Assembly: GCF_008801915.1 (NCBI RefSeq)
Contig: NZ_VZOV01000007.1
Span: 1 to 64,000 of the forward strand
DNA length: 64,000 nt
Direction: 5' to 3'
From: Cupriavidus gilardii
GTDB lineage: Bacteria; Pseudomonadota; Gammaproteobacteria; Burkholderiales; Burkholderiaceae
The translations under genes and the position numbers were made by a program. Below the pieces are notes generated by a model, which saw only the letters and a list, made by a program, of their open reading frames with translations, did no database searches and was not told the origin of the DNA. Shown in pieces: positions 36,466 to 44,953 of this stretch. The first letter of the stretch is position 1. Each line of letters opens with the position of its first letter.

Positions 36466-37098
36466 ATGCACGATGAAGTCTCGACGTACCAGCGCCAGGG
36501 CTTTGGCGCGACCATGGAAATCGCCGCGCCGTTCGGCCTGCTGATCATCGATTTCGTCAACGGCTTTGCCGATCCGGCGGTGTTCGGCGGCGGCAATATT
36601 CCGCAGGCGATCGCCAACACCGGGCCGCTGCTGGCCGCGGCGCGCGAACAAGGCTGGCCGGTCGCGCATACGCGCATCGTCTTTGCCGACGACGACGCCG
36701 ACCGCAATGTCTTCACGCAGAAGGTGCCGGGCATGCTGACGCTGAAGGAGGCGAGCCACGACAGCGCGATCGTGCCCGAGTTGGCGCCGCGCGACGGCGA
36801 GCTGGTGGTGCGCAAGACGGTGCCGTCGGCGTTCTTCGGCACCTCGCTGGCGGCCTGGCTGGCGCACCGGGGCGTGCGCACGCTGCTGGTGGCGGGCTGC
36901 GTGACCAGCGGCTGCGTGCGCGCCAGCGTGGTCGACGCGATGTCGCATGGCTTCCGCCCGCTGGTGCTGTCCGATTGCGTCGGCGATCGCGCACTGGGCC
37001 CGCATCAGGCCAATCTGTTCGATATGGAGCAGAAGTACGCCACCGTGATGCCGCGCGACGAGGCGCTGGCGGCAATCGCTGCCGGGCGGGATCGCTAA
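36466..37098 (+). CDS. nicF: Maleamate amidohydrolase
   Basis: This 210-residue isochorismatase-like cysteine hydrolase releases ammonia from maleamate to give maleate. The triad is Asp29 (LIIDFVNGF), Lys117 (VVRKTVPSAF) and Cys150 (GCVTSGCVRAS), with the conserved cis-peptide region just before the cysteine. The ATG at 36466 is used (GGAG 6-7 bases upstream); an in-frame ATG four codons earlier overlaps nicX. Last gene of the nicEDXF operon, convergent with the TetR gene 40 bases on. Confidence 0.94.
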   Translation: MHDEVSTYQRQGFGATMEIAAPFGLLIIDFVNGFADPAVFGGGNIPQAIANTGPLLAAAREQGWPVAHTRIVFADDDADRNVFTQKVPGMLTLKEASHDSAIVPELAPRDGELVVRKTVPSAFFGTSLAAWLAHRGVRTLLVAGCVTSGCVRASVVDAMSHGFRPLVLSDCVGDRALGPHQANLFDMEQKYATVMPRDEALAAIAAGRDR

Positions 37099-37138
37099 GG
37101 CTTCGACGCGCCGACGGAGACCGCCGATGCGCCCCGCT

Positions 37139-37939
37139 TCAGCCGGCCGTCGCCACGCGGGCGCTCGGTCCGCTCTTGCTCGCGGTCTTGTTCGCTGTCT
37201 TGCGTGCCGCCTTGCGCGCGGCCTTGGCCGGGCGCGATGCCGCCGGCAGTTCCACCGCATCGGCCTGCTCCGCGGCAATGGCAGGCCGGCAGACCGCGTT
37301 CAGCACGGTGTGCTGCATCACGTCGCGCCAGTGCTCGAGCGCGGGCTTGCTCATCATCGGCTCGCCGAGGAAGGCGCTCAGCGTGTGATGGTTCGAGTTG
37401 TAGAAGTAGCCCAGCGAGGCGATCACCAGATAGATGTCCCGGGCGCGCACCTCGGCGCGGAAATGGCCGCTGGCCTTGCCGCGCTCGAGCACGCCGTCGA
37501 GCACCGACAGCGCGTAGCTGGAGATTTCCTTGAGCCGGCCCGACTTCTTCGCATGCCGGCCCTGGCTGATATTCTCGCTGGTCAGGATCGCGACAAACTC
37601 GGGATGGTCCAGATAGTAATGCCAGACGAAATCGGTCAGCTGCATCAGCGCGCGCACCGGATTTTCCGGGTCGAGCTCGAGGCCCTGCTCGGCCTCGTTC
37701 AACTGCGTGTAGATGGTCTCGAGCACTTCGACGAACAGCTTTTCCTTGCTGCCGAAGTAGTAGTAGATCATCCGGTCGTAGGTCTTGGCGAGCGACGAGA
37801 TGCGCTCGACCCGTCCACCGTCGTAGCCGCGCTCGGCGAAGACCTTGATGGCCGCCTTGAGGATCTTGGCGCGCGTATCCTGGGCTTGCCGGGCCCGCGT
37901 GCCGGCCGCTGCCCTGGTTCTTGCCGTCGCGGTGGTCAT
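37139..37939 (-). CDS. TetR-family regulator, possible NicS-like
   Basis: This 266-residue regulator has a TetR helix-turn-helix (residues about 20-70, DTRAKILKAAIKVFAERGYD, then RMIYYYFGSKEKLFVEVLE) and a helical ligand domain. The C-terminus is a Lys/Ala-rich tail (SRPAKAARKAARKTANKTAS) resembling histone-H1-like DNA-binding tails and unusual for TetR proteins. It is divergent, across 148 bases, from the molybdopterin subunit of nicotinate dehydrogenase; the gap contains CAGT-ATA-ACTG (37976-37986). In Pseudomonas a TetR-type NicS controls the nicAB genes, so an analogous role is likely. Confidence 0.85.
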   Translation of the reverse strand: MTTATARTRAAAGTRARQAQDTRAKILKAAIKVFAERGYDGGRVERISSLAKTYDRMIYYYFGSKEKLFVEVLETIYTQLNEAEQGLELDPENPVRALMQLTDFVWHYYLDHPEFVAILTSENISQGRHAKKSGRLKEISSYALSVLDGVLERGKASGHFRAEVRARDIYLVIASLGYFYNSNHHTLSAFLGEPMMSKPALEHWRDVMQHTVLNAVCRPAIAAEQADAVELPAASRPAKAARKAARKTANKTASKSGPSARVATAG

Positions 37940-38087
37940 GTCGTCGGTTGCGAGGATCTGGCGTTGCGAAGCTGCCAGTATAACTGTCGAAGGTGCGGGA
38001 GGCCGCACGCCTCGCGGGCCGCGCGGCGCCGCGCTGGCCATGTCGACATCCTGGCGGCACAGCCGCCATCGAAGGGAAACGAAGCCA

Positions 38088-40421
38088 ATGCCGATGCACG
38101 ACGATGATTCACCGCGCGCCCTGAGAATGGCGCTGGCGCAGGCCCGCGGCGTGCTGCTGATCACGCGCCCCGCGCAGGCGGCGCCCAAACCCGCACCCGG
38201 CCAACCCGGCGCCGCGTCCGACCATGTACCGGCGCTGCCGGATGTCTTCGTCGCCGTGCGCGCGGACGGCGAGGTGCTGGCCTTCAATGGCCACGTCGAT
38301 CTCGGCACGGGTATCCGCACGGCGCTCGCGCAGATCGTCGCCGAGGAACTTGACGTACCGCTCGCTTCGGTGCGCATGGTGCTCGGGCATACCGATGCCA
38401 CGCCGAACCAGGGCCCGACCATCGCCAGCGCGACGATCCAGATTTCCGCGCAACCGCTGCGGCGTGCCGCGGCGCAGGCGCGCGCGTTCCTGGTGGCGCG
38501 TGCCGCCGAGCGCCTCGGTGCGAGCGTCGACAGCCTGGTCGTCGACGACGGCCGCATTCGTGTCCGTCAGCCGGGCAGCCCGGCCAGCGATACGCCTGCC
38601 GAAGCGGGCCTGGCCTACGGCGCCCTGCTCGGCGACGAGCACATCGAACTGCCGCTTGCCGACGAGATCGCGACCAAGCCGGCCAGCGCCTATCGCGTGG
38701 TCGGCAAGGCCGCGCCGCGCGTCGATATTCCGGCCAAGGCCACCGGCGCGCTGACCTTCGTCCATGACGTGCGCGTGCCCGGCATGCTGCATGGACGCGT
38801 GATCCGTCCCCCGTATGCGGGGCGCGATGCCGGCGACTTCGTGGGGCGCAGCCTGATCTCGGTGGATCGCGACTCGATCCGCGACGTGCCGGGCGTGGTC
38901 GAGGTCGTGACGATCGGCGATTTCGTCGGCGTGGTCGCGCAGCGCGAGGAGCAGGCGATCGAAGCGGCGCGCCGGCTGCGTGTGCGTTGGCAGGCCGCGC
39001 CGCCATTGCCGCGGCTGGACGACCCCGAACCGGCGCTGCGTGCGAACCCCGCCAAACGGCGCGAGCTGCGCGCCGAGGGCGAGGCCGCACCGCCGCCGCG
39101 GCAAGGCGCCGCCACGCTGAAGCGCGGCTATGTATGGCCCTACCAGATGCACGCGTCGATCGGGCCCTCCTGCGGCGTGGCCCACTGGCGAGATGAAGGG
39201 CGCGATGAAGGGCGCGGCGATGCGGACGGCGGCGGGCTGACGGTCTGGTCCGGCACGCAGAACCCCCATGTGCTGCGCATCGACCTGGCGCGCCTGACCG
39301 GCCTCGACGAAGGCCGGATCGAGATCGTGCGGATGGAAGCGGCGGGCTGCTATGGCCGCAACTGCGCGGACGACGTCTGCGCCGACGCCGTGCTGCTGTC
39401 CCGCGCGGTGGGCAGGCCGGTGCGCGTGCAGCTGTCGCGCGAACAGGAACATCTGTGGGAACCCAAGGGCGCCGCCCAACTGATGGACGTGCAGGGCACA
39501 CTCGGCGCCGGCGGCGCGCTGCTGGGCTACGACTTCGTCAGCCGCTATCCGTCGAACGACGCGCCGACGCTGGCGCTGCTGCTGACCGGCAGAATCGATC
39601 CGGCGCCGCGCATGCTGGAGATGGGCGACCGCACCGCGGTGCCGCCCTACGACTACGCGCAAGTGCACATCGCCTGCGACGATACGCCGGCCATCGTTCG
39701 CGCCGCCTGGCTGCGCGGCGTGTCGGCGCTGCCCAATACCTTCGCGCATGAGTGCTTCATCGACGAACTCGCGCACGAGGCGGGCGCGGACCCGCTGGCC
39801 TTTCGGCTGCGCCACCTTCGCGACGAACGAGCGGCGGACCTGCTGCGCGCCGTCGGCGAGGAAGCGCTGTGGCGCGATGGCCAGCGCGGTACGCGCGGCA
39901 TCCCCGATGCCGATGGCAAGCTGCGCGGCCGCGGCATCGCCTATGCCCGCTATATCCACAGCAAGTTTCCCGGCTTCGGCGCTGCCTGGTCGGCGTGGAT
40001 CGTCGATCTGGAGGTCGAGCCCGACAGCGGCAGCATTCGCGTGCTGCGCGTGGTGGTGGGCCAGGACACCGGCATGATGGTCAACCCGGACGGCGTCCGC
40101 CATCAGGTGCATGGCAATGTGGTGCAGACCCTCAGCCGCGCGTTGAAGGAGCAGGTCCGTTTCGATCGCGACGGCGTCGCCAGCCGCGAATGGGGCAGCT
40201 ATCCGCTGCTGACCTTCCCGGAGCTGCCGCCGATTACGGTGGTGCTGATGCCTCGCCAGCACGAGGCGCCGCTGGGCGCCGGCGAGTCCGCCTCGCTGCC
40301 GGGCGCGCCGGCACTGGCCAATGCGCTGTTCGATGCCACCGGCCTGCGGCTGCGCCGGCCGCCGTTTACGCCGGAGTCGGTGCGGGCGGCGTTGGCGGAA
40401 ACGGAAGCGGTGGCCGATTGA
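38088..40421 (+). CDS. Nicotinate dehydrogenase-type molybdopterin subunit (intact catalytic domain)
   Basis: This 777-residue xanthine-dehydrogenase family subunit is of the IorB/NicB type (molybdopterin-cytosine dinucleotide enzymes without a CoxL-like N-terminus). It has NGHVDLGTGIRTALAQIVAE and GHTDATPNQGPTIASATIQ in the first half, MHASIGPSCGVAHW, WSGTQNPHVLRIDLARLTG, and the catalytic glutamate Glu733 in GAGESASLPGAPALANA. It should hydroxylate the pyridine ring of nicotinate together with NicA and the cytochrome subunit. The ATG at 38088 has AGGGA about 10 bases upstream. Unusually it is encoded apart from nicA, beyond the nicEDXF operon, next to a TetR gene. Confidence 0.87.
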   Translation: MPMHDDDSPRALRMALAQARGVLLITRPAQAAPKPAPGQPGAASDHVPALPDVFVAVRADGEVLAFNGHVDLGTGIRTALAQIVAEELDVPLASVRMVLGHTDATPNQGPTIASATIQISAQPLRRAAAQARAFLVARAAERLGASVDSLVVDDGRIRVRQPGSPASDTPAEAGLAYGALLGDEHIELPLADEIATKPASAYRVVGKAAPRVDIPAKATGALTFVHDVRVPGMLHGRVIRPPYAGRDAGDFVGRSLISVDRDSIRDVPGVVEVVTIGDFVGVVAQREEQAIEAARRLRVRWQAAPPLPRLDDPEPALRANPAKRRELRAEGEAAPPPRQGAATLKRGYVWPYQMHASIGPSCGVAHWRDEGRDEGRGDADGGGLTVWSGTQNPHVLRIDLARLTGLDEGRIEIVRMEAAGCYGRNCADDVCADAVLLSRAVGRPVRVQLSREQEHLWEPKGAAQLMDVQGTLGAGGALLGYDFVSRYPSNDAPTLALLLTGRIDPAPRMLEMGDRTAVPPYDYAQVHIACDDTPAIVRAAWLRGVSALPNTFAHECFIDELAHEAGADPLAFRLRHLRDERAADLLRAVGEEALWRDGQRGTRGIPDADGKLRGRGIAYARYIHSKFPGFGAAWSAWIVDLEVEPDSGSIRVLRVVVGQDTGMMVNPDGVRHQVHGNVVQTLSRALKEQVRFDRDGVASREWGSYPLLTFPELPPITVVLMPRQHEAPLGAGESASLPGAPALANALFDATGLRLRRPPFTPESVRAALAETEAVAD

Positions 40422-40430
40422 AAGCCGCTG

Positions 40431-40452
40431 CGTTCCCCCCGGCGCGGGAACG
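40431..40452. repeat. Small hairpin between convergent genes
   Basis: CGTTCCC (40431-40437), 8-base loop, GGGAACG (40446-40452), just after the molybdopterin subunit stop. No T-tract; a weak terminator at best. Confidence 0.35.
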
Positions 40453-40472
40453 ACTACCTTGGCGATCGCGCG

Positions 40473-40967
40473 TTATGACCCGGACTCCCGCTCGTCGAAC
40501 TCGCTCATCTTCTTGAGCAGATAGGTGATCGCGACGCGCTCGGCGGGATTGAGGTCGCCGAAGGTCTGCTCGGTGATCTGGTGCGCGAACGGAATGGTCT
40601 GGTCGATCAGCGCCAACCCCGCCGGCGTGACGGTGACGACCACCTTGCGCCGGTCGCTCGGGTCATGCGACACCGCGATCAGCTCGCGCGCCTTCAGCCG
40701 TTCGATGATGCCGCGCACCGTGGCCTGATCGATCGCCGTGGCGCGCACGATCTCGCTGAGCGAGCACGACTGCCGCTCCTTGACCGCGCACAGCACGACG
40801 AACTGCGCCGCGGTCAGCTGCGAATCGGGAATGGTCTGCTGGAAGATCGCGACATGCCGCTGATAGGCCCGCCGCAGCAGGTGGCCGACCTGATCGGTGA
40901 AATCGTAGGAAGGGACCGGCGTCTTGTTCTTGTTGGATGACGAGGTGGACACTTTGCGTGGCGGCAT
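40473..40967 (-). CDS. nicR: MarR-family repressor of nicotinate degradation
   Basis: This 164-residue MarR protein has a winged helix core: LTAAQFVVLCAVKERQSCSL, SEIVRATAIDQATVRGIIERL, and the wing HDPSDRRKVVVTVTPAG. NicR/BpsR-type MarR repressors of nic genes respond to 6-hydroxynicotinate, and the location at the edge of the nic cluster supports this assignment. The start at 40967 begins the conserved core; upstream in-frame Met codons run into the G-rich repeat. It is convergent with the molybdopterin gene. The palindromes at the nicC-nicE promoters are probable targets. Confidence 0.82.
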   Translation of the reverse strand: MPPRKVSTSSSNKNKTPVPSYDFTDQVGHLLRRAYQRHVAIFQQTIPDSQLTAAQFVVLCAVKERQSCSLSEIVRATAIDQATVRGIIERLKARELIAVSHDPSDRRKVVVTVTPAGLALIDQTIPFAHQITEQTFGDLNPAERVAITYLLKKMSEFDERESGS

Positions 40968-41044
40968 CGGTAGGAGCGTTGCGCAGAGTATATCGGGCAC
41001 GGCCTCGCTACGGGGCCTTCGCCGCCGCTTTCCGTGCGGCGTTC

Positions 41045-41088
41045 GCGGGGGTTTCGCGGGGGTTTCGCGGGGGTTTCGCGGGGGTTTC
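41045..41088 (+). repeat. 11-bp G-rich tandem repeat, four perfect copies
   Basis: GCGGGGGTTTC four times (41045-41088), giving four runs of five G separated by six-base TTTCGC loops. This matches the canonical G-quadruplex pattern on the plus strand. It lies between the divergent nicR (78 bases away) and sensor kinase (113 bases away) genes. Confidence 0.92.
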
Positions 41089-41201
41089 GCGGGCATCTTG
41101 CAGCAGAATGCGCGGCGACCGCCGGGCGATTTGACCGTCCCTGCGCGTGGGCGCAGTATCATGGGACCTTCCCCACGACGCAGCGCGCCCCCACCGTTCC
41201 C

Positions 41202-43421
41202 ATGTCAGCCGTCATCCCGGGGCATCTGGCCAAGCCCGATACCTCGCACATGGTCCGCTTCTACGACGAGGACTCGATCCTTGTCGCGGACGTGCGCGAG
41301 TTCGCCGACGAGGCCTTGCGCTGCGGCGGCAGCGCGATCCTGATCGCCACCGAGGAACACCTGGATGCGCTGCTGCCGCTGCTGCGCGGCCTCGGTCCGG
41401 GGCGGGACGATCGGCCGTGGTACACCGGCAATCTGATCACGTTGCCGGCACAGGCGACGCTGGACCGATTCATGGTCGACGGATGGCCGGACGAACAGCG
41501 CTTTCTGGCGAGCGTCGGCGAGTTGGTGGCCGCGGAAGCGCGACGTGCTCCACCGCTGCACGCGTTCGGCGAGATGGTCGCGCTGCTGTGCGAGCAAGGC
41601 ATGCACGACGCCGCGCTGCGGCTCGAGGAACTGTGGAACGATCTGATCCGGCGCCACGGCTTCAGGCTGCTGTGTGCGTATCCGCATCGGGTGTTCGCCA
41701 GCGACGAGAAGGCGCGGCACTTCCGCTGCGTCTGCGATGTCCACACCCACTTCTACGCCACCGCGGCGGGCAAGTCGGCCGATATCGCCGACAGCGCGCT
41801 GCGCGCCGCGGTATGGCAGCAGAAGGCGCTGGCGCTGGAGAACGAGGTCAAGCGGCTGCGCGAGGCCGAATCGACGTTGCGCCGGCGCGAGATCGAGCTG
41901 ACCGACTTCCTCGACAATGCCGCCGAGGGCGTGCATCGCGTCGCGGCCGACGGCACCATCCTGTGGGCCAACCGGGCCGAACTCGAGATGCTCGGCTACC
42001 GCTACGACGAATATGTGGGACGCCCGATCACCGACTTCCACGTCGACGCCCCGGTCATCGAGCACATCCTCGACAGCCTGAAGGCCGGCGAGACGCTGTA
42101 CGACCAGCCCGCCCGGCTGCGCTGCAAGGACGGCAGCATCAAACCCGTGCTGATCCATTCGAACGGCTGCTTCGAGGACGGCAAGCTGCGTTATACGCGC
42201 TGCTTCACGCGCGACGCCAGCGACCGCGTCGCGCGCGAGCTCGCCGAACAGCAGCGCGAGCGCCTGCTGCGCGAACTGGAGCGCGCCAGCCAGGCCAAGG
42301 ACGAATTCCTGGCGATGCTGGGGCACGAGCTGCGCAATCCGCTGTCGCCGATCGTCACGGCGCTGCAGCTGATGCGAATGCGCGGGTCCACCGAGACCCA
42401 GCGCGAGCGGGCCATCATCGAGCGCCAGGTCGATCATCTGGTGCGGCTGATCGACGATCTGCTCGACGTATCGCGCATCACGCGCGGCAATATCGAGCTC
42501 AAGGTCGAGACGGTGCAGCTGGCCGACGTGCTGGCCAAGGCCGTCGAAATGGCAAGCCGGCTTCTGGAACAGCGCAGCCATCGGCTGACCGTCGACGTCG
42601 ACCGCTCGCTGGCCTGGCAGGGCGACCCCGTGCGGCTGGCGCAGGCGGTCGCCAATCTGCTGACCAATGCCGCGCGCTACACCGATATCGGCGGCGAGAT
42701 CCGGCTGTCGGCATGGCGCGACGACCCGGTGGAGGATATCGCGGAGGGCAGCGCAGCGGGCACCATCGTGATCCGGGTGCGCGACAACGGCATCGGCATC
42801 GCAGCCGACATGCTGCCCCATCTGTTCGACCTGTTCTATCAGGGGCCGCGCAAGATCGACCGCCAGGAAGGCGGGCTCGGAATCGGTCTGGCGCTGGTCA
42901 AGAATCTGGTCGAACTGCACGGCGGCAGCGTGTCGGCGACCAGCGCGGGACCCGCTCAGGGCAGCGAATTCACGATCCGCCTGCCCGCGGTGGCCAGCGC
43001 CGAGCTGGTGGCGGCCGCGCACCGCGACGAACCTGCCGCCGTGGTAGCCGCCGCCGATGCGCGCCGCGTGCTGCTGGTCGACGACAACGTCGATTCGGTG
43101 CAGGCGCTGGCGCAATTGCTGACGGCCTACGGCCATCATGTCCAGGTGGTCTACGACCCGGTCTCCGCGCTGCGCGTCGTCGAGCGCTTCGCGCCCGATG
43201 TCGCGGTGCTCGACATCGGCCTGCCGGTGATGGACGGCTACGAACTGGTGCGCCGGCTGCGCGAGACGCTGGGCGACCGTCCGTGCCGCTTCGTCGCGCT
43301 GACGGGCTACGGGCAGGACACCGACCGCGATCGAAGCAAGGCCGCCGGCTTCAGCCAGCATCTGGTCAAGCCGGTCAGCCCCGATGCGTTGCTGCGGCTG
43401 ATCGAGGACACCGGCCAATAA
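41202..43421 (+). CDS. Hybrid sensor histidine kinase with MEDS, PAS and receiver domains
   Basis: This 739-residue kinase begins with a MEDS/DcmR-like sensory domain (residues 12-185, HMVRFYDEDSILVADVREFA, GSAILIATEEH, RLLCAYPHRVF). A coiled segment (205-235) and a PAS domain (about 232-345, LDNAAEGVHRVAADGTILWA) follow, then HisKA with the phospho-acceptor His375 in MLGHELRNPLSP. An HATPase domain (NLLTNAARYT, DNGIGIAADMLPHLFDLFYQ, GLGIGLALVKNLVELHGG) and a C-terminal receiver (LLVDDNVDSVQALAQLL, VLDIGLPVMDGYELV) complete it. No membrane helix is apparent, so it is cytoplasmic. No output regulator gene is adjacent. The ATG at 41202 lacks a clear ribosome site. Confidence 0.9.
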   Translation: MSAVIPGHLAKPDTSHMVRFYDEDSILVADVREFADEALRCGGSAILIATEEHLDALLPLLRGLGPGRDDRPWYTGNLITLPAQATLDRFMVDGWPDEQRFLASVGELVAAEARRAPPLHAFGEMVALLCEQGMHDAALRLEELWNDLIRRHGFRLLCAYPHRVFASDEKARHFRCVCDVHTHFYATAAGKSADIADSALRAAVWQQKALALENEVKRLREAESTLRRREIELTDFLDNAAEGVHRVAADGTILWANRAELEMLGYRYDEYVGRPITDFHVDAPVIEHILDSLKAGETLYDQPARLRCKDGSIKPVLIHSNGCFEDGKLRYTRCFTRDASDRVARELAEQQRERLLRELERASQAKDEFLAMLGHELRNPLSPIVTALQLMRMRGSTETQRERAIIERQVDHLVRLIDDLLDVSRITRGNIELKVETVQLADVLAKAVEMASRLLEQRSHRLTVDVDRSLAWQGDPVRLAQAVANLLTNAARYTDIGGEIRLSAWRDDPVEDIAEGSAAGTIVIRVRDNGIGIAADMLPHLFDLFYQGPRKIDRQEGGLGIGLALVKNLVELHGGSVSATSAGPAQGSEFTIRLPAVASAELVAAAHRDEPAAVVAAADARRVLLVDDNVDSVQALAQLLTAYGHHVQVVYDPVSALRVVERFAPDVAVLDIGLPVMDGYELVRRLRETLGDRPCRFVALTGYGQDTDRDRSKAAGFSQHLVKPVSPDALLRLIEDTGQ

Positions 43422-43439
43422 GGCCGGCGGCAGCTCTTC

Positions 43440-44156
43440 CTACACCGCCAGGTAGTCGCGCCGTACCGCGTCGTTGGCGGCCAGTTCCGCCATCGTGCCG
43501 TGGTAGCGGATGTGGCCGTTCTCCAGCACATAGGCACGATCGCTGACCAGTTCGGCGAAGTGCAGGTTCTGCTCGGACAGCAGGATCGACATGCCCTCGC
43601 GCTTGAGCGCCAGGATCATGTTGGCCATCTGTTCGACGATCACCGGCGCCACGCCTTCGGACGGCTCGTCGAGCAGCACCAGATACGGATTGCCCATCAG
43701 CGTGCGCGACACGGTCAGCATCTGCTGCTCGCCGCCGCTCATCTGCCCGCCCGGCCGGTTCGGCATCTCGCCGAGGTTCGGAAACAGCGAGAACAGCTTC
43801 TGCGGCGTCCATTCGACCGCATCGGCACGCGGCGGCTGCCTGCCGATCTCGAGGTTTTCCATCACCGTCAGGTCGGTGAAGATGCGACGGTCTTCGGGCA
43901 CGAAGCCCATGCCCAGGCGGCTGATCTGGTACGGCTTGGCGCGCGCGAGGTCGCGGCCGCGAAAGCGGATGCTGCCGTGCGCGCGATCGAGCAGCCCCAT
44001 CAGCGCCTTCATCGTGGTCGACTTGCCGGCGCCGTTGCGGCCCATCAGCGCGACGACCTCGCCGCGCCGCACTTCCAGCCCGACATCGAACAGGATATGC
44101 GCGCGGCCATAGAATGCGTTCAGGCCGCTCACTTCCAACAGCGTGTCGGCGCTCAT
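43440..44156 (-). CDS. livF: ABC transporter ATP-binding protein LivF (first Liv system)
   Basis: This 238-residue ABC ATPase has Walker A GRNGAGKST, signature MSGGEQQML and Walker B YLVLLDEPSEG, with the LivF-type VPEDRRIFTDLTVMENL segment. It powers import through the LivH-M permease, together with LivG. The ATG at 44156 overlaps the livG stop. Last gene of the operon livK, livHM, livG, livF, convergent with the sensor kinase 18 bases away. Confidence 0.93.
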   Translation of the reverse strand: MSADTLLEVSGLNAFYGRAHILFDVGLEVRRGEVVALMGRNGAGKSTTMKALMGLLDRAHGSIRFRGRDLARAKPYQISRLGMGFVPEDRRIFTDLTVMENLEIGRQPPRADAVEWTPQKLFSLFPNLGEMPNRPGGQMSGGEQQMLTVSRTLMGNPYLVLLDEPSEGVAPVIVEQMANMILALKREGMSILLSEQNLHFAELVSDRAYVLENGHIRYHGTMAELAANDAVRRDYLAV

Positions 44157-44953
44157 GCCGAACCCTCCTGCATCTGTCCGGATCGGCGTTGTCCGGCCCG
44201 GCTTTCGAAGGTCTTGCCGGTACCGAAATACACCTCGCGTACCTTGGGATCGTTGCGGATCGTCTCGCCATCGCCCTCGGCGATCAGCTGGCCGCGCGCC
44301 AGCACGATCATCCGGTCCGCATAGGCAAACACGACGTCCATGCTGTGCTCGGTAAACAGCACCGACAGCTGGTGCCGCACGACCAGTTGCCTGGTCAGCG
44401 CCATCAGCGCCCGGCGCTCCTCGGGCGCCATGCCGGCGGTCGGCTCGTCCATCAGCAGCAGCCGGGGCCGGTTGGCCAGCGCGATCGCCAGTTCGACGCG
44501 CTTGACGTCGCCATAGGCCAGCACGCCGCAGGCGCGCTCGGCCTGGCTGGCCATGCCGACCTGTTCGAGCAGCGCCATTGCCTCGTCGCGATGGTGCCGG
44601 CGCACCGGGCGCCACAGCTGGAACAGCTTGCGCTCGCGCGACAGGATCGCCATCTGCACGTTCTCGACCACCGTCATCGAGCCGAAGGTGGCGGCGATCT
44701 GGAAGGTCCGGCCGACGCCGAGCCGCCAGATATCGCGCGGCCGCATGCCGGCGATCTCGTGCCCGTCGAATCGGATCGAGCCGTGGTCCGGCTTGAGCTG
44801 GCCGTTCAGCATGTTGAAGCAGGTCGATTTGCCGGCGCCGTTGGGGCCGAGCAGCGCCAGCAACTGGCCGGCAGGCAGGTCGAACGACACGTCGCTGACC
44901 GCCTTGACGCCACCGAACGCCTTGCCCAGATGTCTGACTTGCAGCAGCGTCAT
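44153..44953 (-). CDS. livG: ABC transporter ATP-binding protein LivG (first Liv system)
   Basis: This 266-residue ABC ATPase has Walker A GPNGAGKST, GVGRTFQIAATFGSMTVVEN typical of LivG, a signature motif altered to LAYGDVKRVELAIAL (LSxG replaced by AYGD), and Walker B LLLMDEPTAGMAP. It works with LivF. The start at 44953 overlaps the permease stop by 4 bases, and the stop overlaps livF. The C-terminal tail (RRSGQMQEGSA) is short and polar. Confidence 0.92.
   Translation of the reverse strand: MTLLQVRHLGKAFGGVKAVSDVSFDLPAGQLLALLGPNGAGKSTCFNMLNGQLKPDHGSIRFDGHEIAGMRPRDIWRLGVGRTFQIAATFGSMTVVENVQMAILSRERKLFQLWRPVRRHHRDEAMALLEQVGMASQAERACGVLAYGDVKRVELAIALANRPRLLLMDEPTAGMAPEERRALMALTRQLVVRHQLSVLFTEHSMDVVFAYADRMIVLARGQLIAEGDGETIRNDPKVREVYFGTGKTFESRAGQRRSGQMQEGSA

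Noticed and set aside
41045..41088. CRISPR-like array
   Set aside because: Units are 11 bp and directly adjacent without spacers; no cas genes are present.
43440..44615. Long in-frame N-terminal extension of the first livF
   Set aside because: The extension lies antisense to nothing but overlaps livG in another frame; the LivF core begins at 44156 with the usual ATGA junction.
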